Assembly: GCA_018302265.1 (NCBI GenBank)
Contig: JAGVZV010000029.1
Span: 1 to 34,049 of the forward strand
DNA length: 34,049 bases
Source of the DNA: Candidatus Woesearchaeota archaeon
GTDB lineage: Archaea; Nanobdellota; Nanobdellia; SCGC-AAA011-G17; JAFCDX01
Direction: 5' to 3'
The notes beneath the pieces were generated by a model. That model had not been told where the DNA came from and ran no database searches. It saw only the letters and a list, made by a program, of their open reading frames with translations. How positions within the stretch are numbered: position 1 is the stretch's first letter; each line of letters starts with the position of its first letter. The position numbers and the translations under genes were made by a program. Below are positions 1-6,449 of this stretch, one piece after another.

Positions 1-167
1 CCTCTCTTTTACAAAATTTCATAATTAAATTAAAGAATCTATTATTTTTAAGCTTTTGGTATTATTAAAAATACCCTCTTTTTTACCAAGATTCATATAA
101 ACCTAAAGAATTTATTATTTTTAAGCTTTTGTATTATTAAAAATACCCTCTTTTTTCCAAATCTCAT
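1..167. repeat. 73-bp imperfect tandem repeat with hairpin
   Basis: Two copies of an AT-rich unit lie at 31-90 and 104-160, 73 bp apart, and the tail of a third is at 1-30. Each unit carries a short inverted repeat (GGTATT/AATACC around a 6-nt loop, one base weaker in the second copy) followed by CTCTTTTTT on the plus strand. The last 22 bp (146-167) abut the HEPN stop codon and recur almost exactly at 1147-1169, just before the MNT gene. On the minus strand the unit contains AAAAGCTTAAAAATAA, which resembles an archaeal BRE/TATA. Role unknown; it may hold a terminator or promoter for a gene beyond the left edge. Confidence 0.7.
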
Positions 168-614
168 TTATTTCACAACCTCTTTCCCTGTTCTGATTTT
201 TAGAACAAATGTTCTAATTTTTAGAACAAATTTCCCTGCCATATCAATTATTACTTCCTTTGCATTTTCTCTTGAAGCAGATTCTATCTCGCCATAAACA
301 AACTGATTCCTCGCTTTTCTAATATTATCAAAATAATCAACCAGTTCTATATCAAATCCTGTTTTTCTTAAAAACTCAAAAACATTTTTATGATGCTCCT
401 TTCCAATAGGTCTATATCCAAGATGAAACATAAAACTTCTGCTTGCTCTTAAAACCGCATTATAAGCTATAGAAACAGCCCAATTATAGTCTTCAGAACT
501 AAAATTATGCTCTGCTGATTTTATATCTTTTTCTGCAAGATCAGCATTGAACTCTTCTTTTTCAACTTCCTCTATTCTCTTGCTGTCTAATAATTCTTTG
601 AAATTCACTTTCAT
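168..614 (-). CDS. HEPN domain protein of an MNT-HEPN pair
   Basis: This 148-aa alpha-helical protein fits the HEPN family, usually the toxin or RNase partner of a minimal nucleotidyltransferase. The paired gene lies directly upstream on the same strand and overlaps it by 53 nt, which supports co-translation. HEPN nucleases carry an R-x4-6-H motif. Here the corresponding helix reads RKARNQFVYGE around residues 99-109, so the Arg/Asn are present but Tyr stands where the catalytic His is expected. It may therefore be inactive as an RNase, or belong to the nucleotide-binding HEPN branch. The C-terminus contains a 7-residue tandem duplication (FVLKIRT twice). Family assignment is fairly sure; activity is not. 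Confidence 0.75.
   Translation of the reverse strand: MKVNFKELLDSKRIEEVEKEEFNADLAEKDIKSAEHNFSSEDYNWAVSIAYNAVLRASRSFMFHLGYRPIGKEHHKNVFEFLRKTGFDIELVDYFDNIRKARNQFVYGEIESASRENAKEVIIDMAGKFVLKIRTFVLKIRTGKEVVK
191..232 (-). repeat. 21-bp tandem duplication in the HEPN C-terminus
   Basis: Two 21-bp units (191-211 and 212-232) differ at only two positions and keep the reading frame. They duplicate the residues FVLKIRT close to the end of the HEPN protein. It looks like a recent slippage event. Confidence 0.85.
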
Positions 615-1143
615 CCCCTTTTATCATTATTTTGTTTTTTTTCATAATGTCTTTAATAAATGCTTTATTCTTATACCTTTTCAACTCATCTAGTGTCCAG
701 ACAATTGGGTTGATTTCCCTTATAATTAATTTTTCAATGGGTTTTAATAATTTAAATATTTCCCGCTGTTTAGTATTTCCTATAACAAGCAGATCGATAT
801 CACTATCTAAAGTATAATTTCCTTTTGCAAAGCTTCCAAATATCAAGATAAATTTAATATCTTGTTTTTTTAATGCTTTTTTTATTGGATAACTAATAAA
901 ATCTGTTTTTAAGAATATCCTTTTTAGGTCTTCAAGAAAGGGGTTTGATTCATTTAAAGAAAGTTTGTTCTTTTGCTTATTAATCAACCCTAAGTTAAGA
1001 AGATTATCAAGCTCCCTTTTAATAACGCTTGGGGATAACGCAAGGTCCTTGGCTATTTCTCTAAGGTAAGTTTCCTTTTTATGAAAAAATAAGTATTCTA
1101 ATATTCTTATCCTTGCTTTTGAAGTAAATAATTTTTCTAACAT
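562..1143 (-). CDS. wHTH-MNT nucleotidyltransferase (MNT-HEPN partner)
   Basis: The 193-aa protein has an N-terminal winged helix (about residues 1-65; LREIAKDLALSPSVIKREL reads as a helix-turn-helix). A minimal nucleotidyltransferase domain follows, with GSFAKG at 103-108 and the metal-binding SDID at 114-117. In MNT-HEPN systems this family is the antitoxin and can adenylylate its HEPN toxin; the fused wHTH suggests it also represses its own promoter. The HEPN gene begins inside its last 53 nt. Upstream, a minus-strand TATA-like GGTTTAAAAAG lies near 1195-1205 and a purine-rich GAGGGAAA directly precedes the ATG. Assignment is confident; the target is inferred. Confidence 0.85.
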   Translation of the reverse strand: MLEKLFTSKARIRILEYLFFHKKETYLREIAKDLALSPSVIKRELDNLLNLGLINKQKNKLSLNESNPFLEDLKRIFLKTDFISYPIKKALKKQDIKFILIFGSFAKGNYTLDSDIDLLVIGNTKQREIFKLLKPIEKLIIREINPIVWTLDELKRYKNKAFIKDIMKKNKIMIKGDESEFQRIIRQQENRGS

Positions 1144-1146
1144 TTT

Positions 1147-1169
1147 CCCTCTTTTTTTCCAAATCTCAT
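1147..1169. repeat. Direct repeat flanking the MNT-HEPN module
   Basis: These 23 bp match 146-167 with a single inserted T in the T-run. One copy lies directly 5' of the MNT start and the other directly 3' of the HEPN stop, so the pair brackets the module exactly. On the minus strand the element supplies the purine-rich sequence before the MNT start codon. Confidence 0.75.
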
Positions 1170-1205
1170 ATTATCTTAATGAATTTTCTCCTTTTTAAAC
1201 CTTTT

Positions 1206-2426
1206 TTATTTGTTGAGCAGCCATTTCCATAATGGAATAAAATATATTTCATTTTCTCTTTTTTCTATATTCTTTGTCAAAATAATTAGTTCTCCTGCTT
1301 TTGATTTAAATTCCTTCTTAAAATCTAATAATGCCTTTATCTCTCTTTCCTTAATTTCATCTGTATAAGAGACATTTATTGCGCTTAATGAATTATCCTT
1401 ATTTTTTATTATAAAATCCACTTCACTTGATTTTTTCCAATAATATATTGAACTCCTTTTTCTTTTCAGCTCAATAAAAACAAGATTTTCTATTAATTTT
1501 CCTTCATCCTTGGAAAATTTAAAGCTGACTGCATTTCTTAATCCATTATCTATGCAGTATATCTTTGAAGCATGCGTTTTTTGCTCCTTAAACGAATAAG
1601 AAAAATGATCTAATGTAAAAAATAAGAAAGCTTCTTTAAAATGAGAAAGGTAATCTTTTGTTGTATCATAAGATATTTTTAATGAGTTTCTTATATTTCT
1701 TAAAGATATCAAACCGGCTATATTTGTTATAAAAAATAGTGCAATATCCTTTGTTTTCTGGCTGTTTAAATTATACCTGTCAACTATATCTTTATACAAA
1801 ATATCATCGAAATACTGCTCAAGAAGCTTTATTTTATACTCTTTTTGCTTGAATACAACCTCTGGAAACCCTCCAAGCGTAAGATATTCCTGCAAATAGT
1901 TTAAAATAATAAATTTTGTTTTTTCAAGCATTATTCCCTTTTTTAGATTATCTTTATTTACTATTATATTATTAAATAATAAAAATTCTTCAAAACTTAA
2001 TGGAAATACTTCGAATGTTAAATTTCTTCCAGTTAATAATGTAGAATATTCTTTTTTTAAGAGATAAGAGCATGAACCAGAGATTATAAATTTTTCTTCA
2101 CTTTTTAAATCATATTTTTTTCTAATCCATGATTCCCAGCCTTCTTTTTTGTGTATTTCATCAATAAAAATATATGATTTTTTATCAGGATTTATACTTT
2201 CTTTATAGCTTGAATAGATTAATCCATTCTTTAACAGATTATCAATCATCTGGTACATTAAAGTGCTTTTGCCGGATCTTCTTACGCCTGTTATTATTGT
2301 TATCTCTTTTATATTAATAGAATTAACTAAATGTGCATAAGCAGGTCTGTTTCTCCCCCTTAATTCTTCAATAGGTTGTGGATTTTCCCACCAGGGATTC
2401 CATTCACTTAGTTTTTCTATTATCAT
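1206..2426 (-). CDS. AAA ATPase with DUF4143 (archaeal ATPase family)
   Basis: A 406-aa P-loop ATPase of the AAA_14/DUF4143 type. Walker A is GVRRSGKST (47-55), Walker B YIFIDEIH (85-92), and a sensor-like ISGSCSYLL follows. The C-terminal half matches DUF4143, ending in a PD-(D/E)XK-like fold (SEVDFIIKNK...AINVSY). Cellular role is unknown; some members sit in defence or mobile contexts. The Walker A-B interval is 36 residues (Lys to Asp) against 52 in the paralogue at 2933-4147, and the usual 'YxNLEDPRL' strand is missing, so an in-frame deletion is likely. The start is fixed by a TATA box about 26 nt upstream, implying a leaderless mRNA. Confidence 0.85.
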   Translation of the reverse strand: MIIEKLSEWNPWWENPQPIEELRGRNRPAYAHLVNSINIKEITIITGVRRSGKSTLMYQMIDNLLKNGLIYSSYKESINPDKKSYIFIDEIHKKEGWESWIRKKYDLKSEEKFIISGSCSYLLKKEYSTLLTGRNLTFEVFPLSFEEFLLFNNIIVNKDNLKKGIMLEKTKFIILNYLQEYLTLGGFPEVVFKQKEYKIKLLEQYFDDILYKDIVDRYNLNSQKTKDIALFFITNIAGLISLRNIRNSLKISYDTTKDYLSHFKEAFLFFTLDHFSYSFKEQKTHASKIYCIDNGLRNAVSFKFSKDEGKLIENLVFIELKRKRSSIYYWKKSSEVDFIIKNKDNSLSAINVSYTDEIKEREIKALLDFKKEFKSKAGELIILTKNIEKRENEIYFIPLWKWLLNK

Positions 2427-2477
2427 GTTACAATGAAGTGTAACATGTCATATATAAATGTTACGTTTTAATGTAAC
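2427..2477 (-). promoter_or_regulatory. Promoter with two GTTAC/GTAAC operators
   Basis: On the minus strand a TATA box (TTTATATA, 2451-2458) lies about 26 nt before the ATG of the ATPase. It is flanked by two related inverted repeats. GTTACA-N6-TGTAAC at 2427-2444 is perfect and touches the start codon; GTTACG-N6-TGTAAC at 2460-2477 has one mismatch. Their centres are 33 bp apart, about three helical turns, as expected for cooperative dimer binding over the promoter. The binding protein is unknown. Confidence 0.75.
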
Positions 2478-2580
2478 AACTTTAAAATGATTAATTCAAG
2501 AACAGTTTAAATTAATAAATATCCAGTTATAATGCCAAATAGTTTGTAAATGTTTGAATTATAGTGCAAATTATTAAAAA

Positions 2581-2685
2581 ATGAATTATAACTACAGACT
2601 TTTTAGTTATCAAGATAATGAATTTTTAATTGAAGGGAAAAAAATAATATTTAAGCCTACTTGGAAATGGTTGCTGGAGAAATAA
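2581..2685 (+). pseudogene. Remnant of an ATPase C-terminus
   Basis: A short open frame (34 codons plus stop) ends with EFLIEGKKIIFKPTWKWLLEK, nearly the same as the C-terminus of the ATPase at 2933-4147. The DNA from 2609 aligns without gaps to 4071 onward. The rest of the gene, including the P-loop, is absent. This is the 3' stump of a deleted paralogue. Confidence 0.85.
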
Positions 2686-2812
2686 GATTCTGAAAATAAT
2701 AAAAGTTTAAACTTAACTATAGCCCACCGATGTCTTCTGCTATTTCCTGCAGTTTTTCTTTAAGCTCTACAACGGTCTTATCATCTATTTTTTTAGTGTT
2801 GTCTTCAAGCTC
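2609..2812. repeat. Segmental duplication, copy 1 (copy 2 at 4071-4274)
   Basis: About 204 bp align without gaps at a constant offset of 1462 bp. The segment spans an ATPase 3' end and the convergent 3' end of a small minus-strand gene. It shows that the two genes were copied together as a unit and that one copy has decayed. Confidence 0.85.
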
Positions 2813-2833
2813 TTCAACAACAGTATCTGTCTT
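2717..2833 (-). pseudogene. Truncated copy of the small convergent coiled-coil gene
   Basis: The minus frame encodes 38 residues containing LEDNTKKIDDKTVVELKEK and ending EIAEDIGGL. It corresponds to the C-terminal two thirds of the 58-aa protein at 4179-4355. It has no start codon and is closed upstream by a stop at 2834-2836. Several of the differences leave the protein unchanged or conservatively changed, which argues that the parental reading frame was under selection. Confidence 0.75.
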
Positions 2834-2872
2834 CTATATAAACAATATTATTAACATTCTTTATACTGCCAT

Positions 2873-2915
2873 TAGAAACATATTTCTATTGACAATAGAA
2901 ACATTTATATATTAG
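2873..2915 (+). promoter_or_regulatory. Promoter with TAGAAA/TTTCTA palindromes
   Basis: A perfect 19-bp palindrome (TTTCTATTG-A-CAATAGAAA, 2883-2901) directly precedes the TATA box ATTTATATATTA (2903-2914). It overlaps a second inverted pair, TAGAAA-N4-TTTCTA (2873-2888). The TATA centre is about 25 nt before the ATG at 2933, so the transcript is probably leaderless. The arrangement parallels the GTTAC operators of the other ATPase with a different sequence. Confidence 0.75.
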
Positions 2916-2932
2916 TTTATTATACCAATCTT

Positions 2933-4147
2933 ATGATAGCCAAAGAAACATTAAAAGAAATAATAATTTTACAGAGAGACTCTTTGGAAAAATTAGATAC
3001 AGGTATTCTGAGGGAGAAGGAAAAAGAAGTTAAAATATTGGATTCTTTTGCCCTTTTAATTACAGGAATAAGAAGATGCGGAAAAAGCACCTTTCTTCAC
3101 CAAATCTTAAAAAAACAAAAGAAATGGTACTATCTTAATCTTGAGGATCCCAGGCTGGAAGGATTTGAGCTTTCTGATTTTAATAAAACAGAATCAATAA
3201 TGAAAGAGGTGTATGGGGAAGAAGGAATATATTTTTTTGATGAAATTCAAAACATCGAAAAATGGGAAAAGTTTGTAAGATACCTAATTGATAAAAAAGA
3301 AAAAATCATTATCACGGGCTCTAATGCCTCCCTTCTAAGCCGGGAATTAGGCACAAAATTAACAGGCAGGCATTTGCAATTGGAATTATTCCCCTTCTCA
3401 TATTCAGAGTTTTTGAAGATAAAAAAAGAAAATCCCTCAATCAAATCTTTTGAAGAATATTTGGATAAGGGAGGTTTCCCCGAATATTTAAAAAAAGAAG
3501 ACCCCTCCATTAATAATGAACTGCTTTCTGATGTAGTTATGAAAGATGTTGCAGTGAGATTTGGAATTAAAAATACAAGCATGCTCAATAAAATTGCAGT
3601 TTATCTTATAAGCAATGTTGGAAAGGAATTTTCATATAATTCTATAAAAAAGATGTTTGAAATTAAATCTGTTCAAAGCGTTATTGATTATGTCTCTTAT
3701 TTTGAAAATGCTTATTTAATATTCACCGTCCCAAGATTCAGCTATTCTTACAGGCAACAACAAGTAAACCCAAAAAAAGTGTATTCCATTGACAACGGAT
3801 TTTCTCATGTTAATTCCACTTCTTTTTCAAAAGATAAGGGGAAAATGCTGGAAAATGCAGTATTCCTGGGTTTGAGGAGAAAATTTAAAGATATATTCTA
3901 TTTTCAAGAAAAGAATGAATGCGATTTTGTCATAAAGCAAAAAAATAAGATAATAATGGCTGTGCAATCATGCTTTGATTTTAATGAAGAAAATAAAAAC
4001 AGGGAAATCAAGGGGCTTTTGGAAGCCTTGAATGAATTTAATCTGAAAGAGGGGGTTATTTTGACATTTAATCAAGATGATGAATTTTTAATTGAAGGGA
4101 AAAAAATAATAGTTAAACCTGCTTGGAAGTGGTTGCTAGAAAAATAA
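2933..4147 (+). CDS. AAA ATPase with DUF4143 (archaeal ATPase family)
   Basis: A 404-aa paralogue of the ATPase at 1206-2426, apparently complete. Walker A is GIRRCGKST (45-53), the conserved NLEDPRL strand is near 69-75, Walker B is IYFFDEIQ (99-106), and TGSNASLLS (about 128-136) acts as sensor. DUF4143 follows with a C-terminal PD-(D/E)XK-like segment (NECDFVIKQ...IMAVQSC), though the nuclease residues are only partly conserved. Function is unknown beyond ATP hydrolysis. It ends 31 nt from the convergent small gene at 4179-4355, and a remnant of the same gene pair lies at 2581-2833. Confidence 0.88.
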   Translation: MIAKETLKEIIILQRDSLEKLDTGILREKEKEVKILDSFALLITGIRRCGKSTFLHQILKKQKKWYYLNLEDPRLEGFELSDFNKTESIMKEVYGEEGIYFFDEIQNIEKWEKFVRYLIDKKEKIIITGSNASLLSRELGTKLTGRHLQLELFPFSYSEFLKIKKENPSIKSFEEYLDKGGFPEYLKKEDPSINNELLSDVVMKDVAVRFGIKNTSMLNKIAVYLISNVGKEFSYNSIKKMFEIKSVQSVIDYVSYFENAYLIFTVPRFSYSYRQQQVNPKKVYSIDNGFSHVNSTSFSKDKGKMLENAVFLGLRRKFKDIFYFQEKNECDFVIKQKNKIIMAVQSCFDFNEENKNREIKGLLEALNEFNLKEGVILTFNQDDEFLIEGKKIIVKPAWKWLLEK

Positions 4148-4178
4148 AATTCTAAAAGTAATAAAAGTTTGAAGTTAA

Positions 4179-4355
4179 CTATAGCTCGCCAATGTCTTCT
4201 GCTATTTCCTGCAGCTTCTCTTTAAGCTCTACAACAGTTTCATCAGCTATCTTCTTTGTATTGTCTTCAATCTCTTCAAGATTCCAGACTTCTATCCAGT
4301 TAATCAAGTCGCGGATCTTATTTTCAACTATTTTTACCTGCTTTGGGTCTGCCAT
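4179..4355 (-). CDS. Small acidic helical protein, unknown
   Basis: I choose a start giving 58 aa (MADPKQVKIVENK...). A minus-strand TATA box (TTTAAATATAAAA, 4375-4387) sits about 26 nt upstream of this ATG; the longer 77-aa frame would begin with an implausible Met/Ile run encoded by the promoter. The protein is charged and probably two helices, ending in a coiled-coil-like KEKLQEIAEDIGEL. No family recognised. It converges on the ATPase gene, and the two 3' ends are duplicated together at 2609-2812, so they may act as a pair. That link is inference. Confidence 0.6.
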   Translation of the reverse strand: MADPKQVKIVENKIRDLINWIEVWNLEEIEDNTKKIADETVVELKEKLQEIAEDIGEL

Positions 4356-4374
4356 TATAATAATAATAATACTC

Positions 4375-4390
4375 ATTTTATATTTAAATC
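4375..4390 (-). promoter_or_regulatory. TATA/BRE for the 58-aa gene
   Basis: AGATTTAAATATAAAA on the minus strand is a strong archaeal BRE/TATA. Its distance from the ATG at 4355 fits a leaderless start and decides between the 77-aa and 58-aa versions. Confidence 0.65.
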
Positions 4391-4461
4391 TTACTGTTGG
4401 CTGATCTATCATTCAATAATTAATACAAAGATTTAAAAGATTCTTTAACCAATAAAAACCA

Positions 4462-5247
4462 ATGAAATATAACCTAAAAATAGTGGCTTTGATGGTTGCT
4501 TTGTTCTTTATCGCCCAGCTTATTGGATTGTATGTTGTTAATCAATACACAGCAAAAGAGCTGCCATACAAAATAGAAAGGCCACAATTTGAAGAATCAA
4601 CGTCTTACATACCAATTACTTTTATGATTATAATTGCAACAGGCATTGCTTTGTTCATGATTAGATTCAAAACACAAAGACTGTGGAAGATATGGTTTTT
4701 TCTTGGAATAACCTTTGCTTTATTAATATCATTTGCCGCATTTATCCCGGATATGCTTGCTTTGTTATTGGCTGTTTTGATAGCTGCTATAAAAGTTTTC
4801 AGGCCAAATTATATTATTCACAATCTTGGGGAGATATTCATGTATGGCGGTCTTGCTGCAATATTTGTTCCTGTTCTTTCACTTAAATCCATATTTATCT
4901 TATTGGTCATAATTTCTGTTTATGATATGATAGCTGTATGGAAAACAAAGCACATGATAAAACTGGCAAAGTTCCAGTCTGACATCAAGGTTTTTGCAGG
5001 CTTATTAATACCTTATACTGATAAAAAAACAGCAATACTTGGGGGTGGGGATATAGGATTTCCCTTGTTGTTTGCTGGCACTGTCCTGAAAACGTATTCT
5101 ATTGTAAGTGCCCTAATAGTTGTTGTTTTTGCCAGCATAGCACTATTCATACTATTATACTATGCCAAGAAAAACAAGTTTTATCCGGCAATGCCCTTCT
5201 TGAGCATAGGATGTCTTATCGGATATTTGGTTAGTTTATTATTATAA
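4462..5247 (+). CDS. Presenilin-like A22 membrane protease
   Basis: This 261-aa polytopic protein shows the marks of GxGD intramembrane aspartyl proteases of the archaeal presenilin/SPP type. They are a YD motif in a membrane helix (VYDMIAVW, Asp155), GGGDIGFP (Asp197), and a PAL-like PAMPFLS near 242-248. There are about eight or nine hydrophobic segments, and the two Asp are expected to form the active site within the bilayer. The family cleaves transmembrane segments, for example of remnant signal peptides; the substrate here is unknown. A TATA-like AGATTTAAAAG about 25 nt upstream supports this start. It is probably monocistronic. Confidence 0.9.
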   Translation: MKYNLKIVALMVALFFIAQLIGLYVVNQYTAKELPYKIERPQFEESTSYIPITFMIIIATGIALFMIRFKTQRLWKIWFFLGITFALLISFAAFIPDMLALLLAVLIAAIKVFRPNYIIHNLGEIFMYGGLAAIFVPVLSLKSIFILLVIISVYDMIAVWKTKHMIKLAKFQSDIKVFAGLLIPYTDKKTAILGGGDIGFPLLFAGTVLKTYSIVSALIVVVFASIALFILLYYAKKNKFYPAMPFLSIGCLIGYLVSLLL

Positions 5248-5283
5248 GAAAGGTTTAAATTTGTTACACTCTAAGAAATATCA

Positions 5284-5709
5284 ATGAAATCCTATAATAA
5301 ACTGACTTGGGCTTTGGTTAACGGATTTGCTGGAAAGAAAGATGAACCCGGATTACTTCGCTTGATTTATAATACAAAAACAAAAGAGTTTTTTGCCGTG
5401 CCTTCCGATTATGAACATGTAGGTTTTATTAGAAGATTATTGGGGGTGACAGAAGACGAAATAAAAAATAGAGAAGTTGACAATTCTTATTTAATCCCTG
5501 TAACCTTAGATATAGATTTAGTTAATGGCTTAGTAAGGGGTTTTTTTATTGGTGTTAGTGGTTTGGCTAATTTGTTCAAGGCAGTGAGATACCGAGAAAA
5601 TGATCTAAAAGAAGCTGAACTTGCTACTATAAACTTTATTAAGGATGGAGAAATTATTCTAGATAAGAATTTTACTATTAAGGTAACAAAGAAATATGTA
5701 TATAGATAG
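5284..5709 (+). CDS. Unknown protein, paralogue of 5990-6412
   Basis: The 141-aa soluble protein is not recognised. It shares a pattern with the 140-aa product at 5990-6412: an N-terminal SYxKLTxAL, a mid-region VPxxxEHxxFxxR, an IP/VPxxxDIDL strand, an invariant IGVSGL, a following Ala-rich helix, and a DGEI/NGEI turn. The two are clear but diverged paralogues around an 80-aa ORF. GGTTTAAATTTG about 28 nt upstream of the ATG serves as TATA. No membrane segment or signal peptide is seen. Confidence 0.7.
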   Translation: MKSYNKLTWALVNGFAGKKDEPGLLRLIYNTKTKEFFAVPSDYEHVGFIRRLLGVTEDEIKNREVDNSYLIPVTLDIDLVNGLVRGFFIGVSGLANLFKAVRYRENDLKEAELATINFIKDGEIILDKNFTIKVTKKYVYR

Positions 5710-5745
5710 AAAGATATATAAACTGTGATATATATTTTAAAACAT

Positions 5746-5988
5746 ATGAAAAACCTTAGAGAAATAATTGATCAATTACCTGGCGGGACGATTAGATTTA
5801 ATGATATCTATGAACTATTAATAGTTGCCCAGCAGAATTTTGAAGACCCTTTTCATCCTATTGAAGAGGTTATGGCTCTTGCAAGAGACAGATCTGATCC
5901 TAAACGTTTACCCGCATATTTACATAACTTAAGATGTTCTATTATTCTTAACCCAAAGATTAAGAAATTACTTTCACTTTATGATTAA
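5746..5988 (+). CDS. Unknown 80-aa protein
   Basis: A small helical protein (MKNLREIIDQLPGG...), not recognised. A longer version from GTG at 5725 would be 87 aa. I prefer the ATG at 5746 because the TATA box AGATATATAAAC (5712-5723) lies 25-30 nt before it. The stop overlaps a possible upstream ATG (5981) of the next gene, so the two are translationally linked. It sits between two paralogous unknown genes, suggesting a three-gene unit. Confidence 0.6.
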   Translation: MKNLREIIDQLPGGTIRFNDIYELLIVAQQNFEDPFHPIEEVMALARDRSDPKRLPAYLHNLRCSIILNPKIKKLLSLYD

Positions 5989-5989
5989 A

Positions 5990-6412
5990 ATGGTAAAATC
6001 TTATCCTAAATTAACACAAGCTTTAGTAGCATCGCCCGTATACATAAATAGGAAAAAACCAGGCAGAATTAGTTTTATAGTTTATACCCCTCTTGGGGAT
6101 ATTTATCCTGTCCCAGTGAATGAAGAGCATATAGATTTTTTTAAAAGAATATTATTACCAAACATACCAAAAGAAAATTTTGGTATTTATGTGCCAGCCG
6201 ATATAGATTTGGAGTTGACAGGTTCAGGATTATATATTGTTAAAAATACGAGAATTGGTGTTAGTGGATTAGAGATAAGGCTTGGGATAAAACATAAAAA
6301 AGCAGATTTAGAATTGGCTGCTATAATATTAAAAGCTTTTGTTGAAAATGGTGAAATAAAAGTGCAGGGTGAATTAAAACAAGAAATGGTGTATAGACAC
6401 ACATGTGATTGA
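5990..6412 (+). CDS. Unknown protein, paralogue of 5284-5709
   Basis: The 140-aa product starts MVKSYPKLTQAL, matching MKSYNKLTWAL of the upstream paralogue, so I place the start at 5990 rather than at the in-frame ATG at 5981. Shared motifs are VPVNEEHIDFFKR, a VPADIDLEL strand, RIGVSGLE and ENGEIKV. It begins immediately after the 80-aa ORF and is probably co-transcribed with it. Function unknown. Confidence 0.7.
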   Translation: MVKSYPKLTQALVASPVYINRKKPGRISFIVYTPLGDIYPVPVNEEHIDFFKRILLPNIPKENFGIYVPADIDLELTGSGLYIVKNTRIGVSGLEIRLGIKHKKADLELAAIILKAFVENGEIKVQGELKQEMVYRHTCD

Positions 6413-6449
6413 TTAGAAAGCTTTTTATTTGTTATATGTACGTATTATT

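Noticed and set aside
1-167. CRISPR array
   Set aside because: Only two to three AT-rich imperfect units without distinct spacers; no cas genes anywhere in the window.
164-167. Tiny minus-strand ORF starting with ATG directly after the HEPN stop
   Set aside because: It would encode only about 24 residues made of the repeat unit; no evidence of coding selection.
2730-2915. Plus-strand 61-aa ORF rich in Ser
   Set aside because: It is the antisense of the decayed copy of the small coiled-coil gene, and a parallel shadow exists at 4192-4404.
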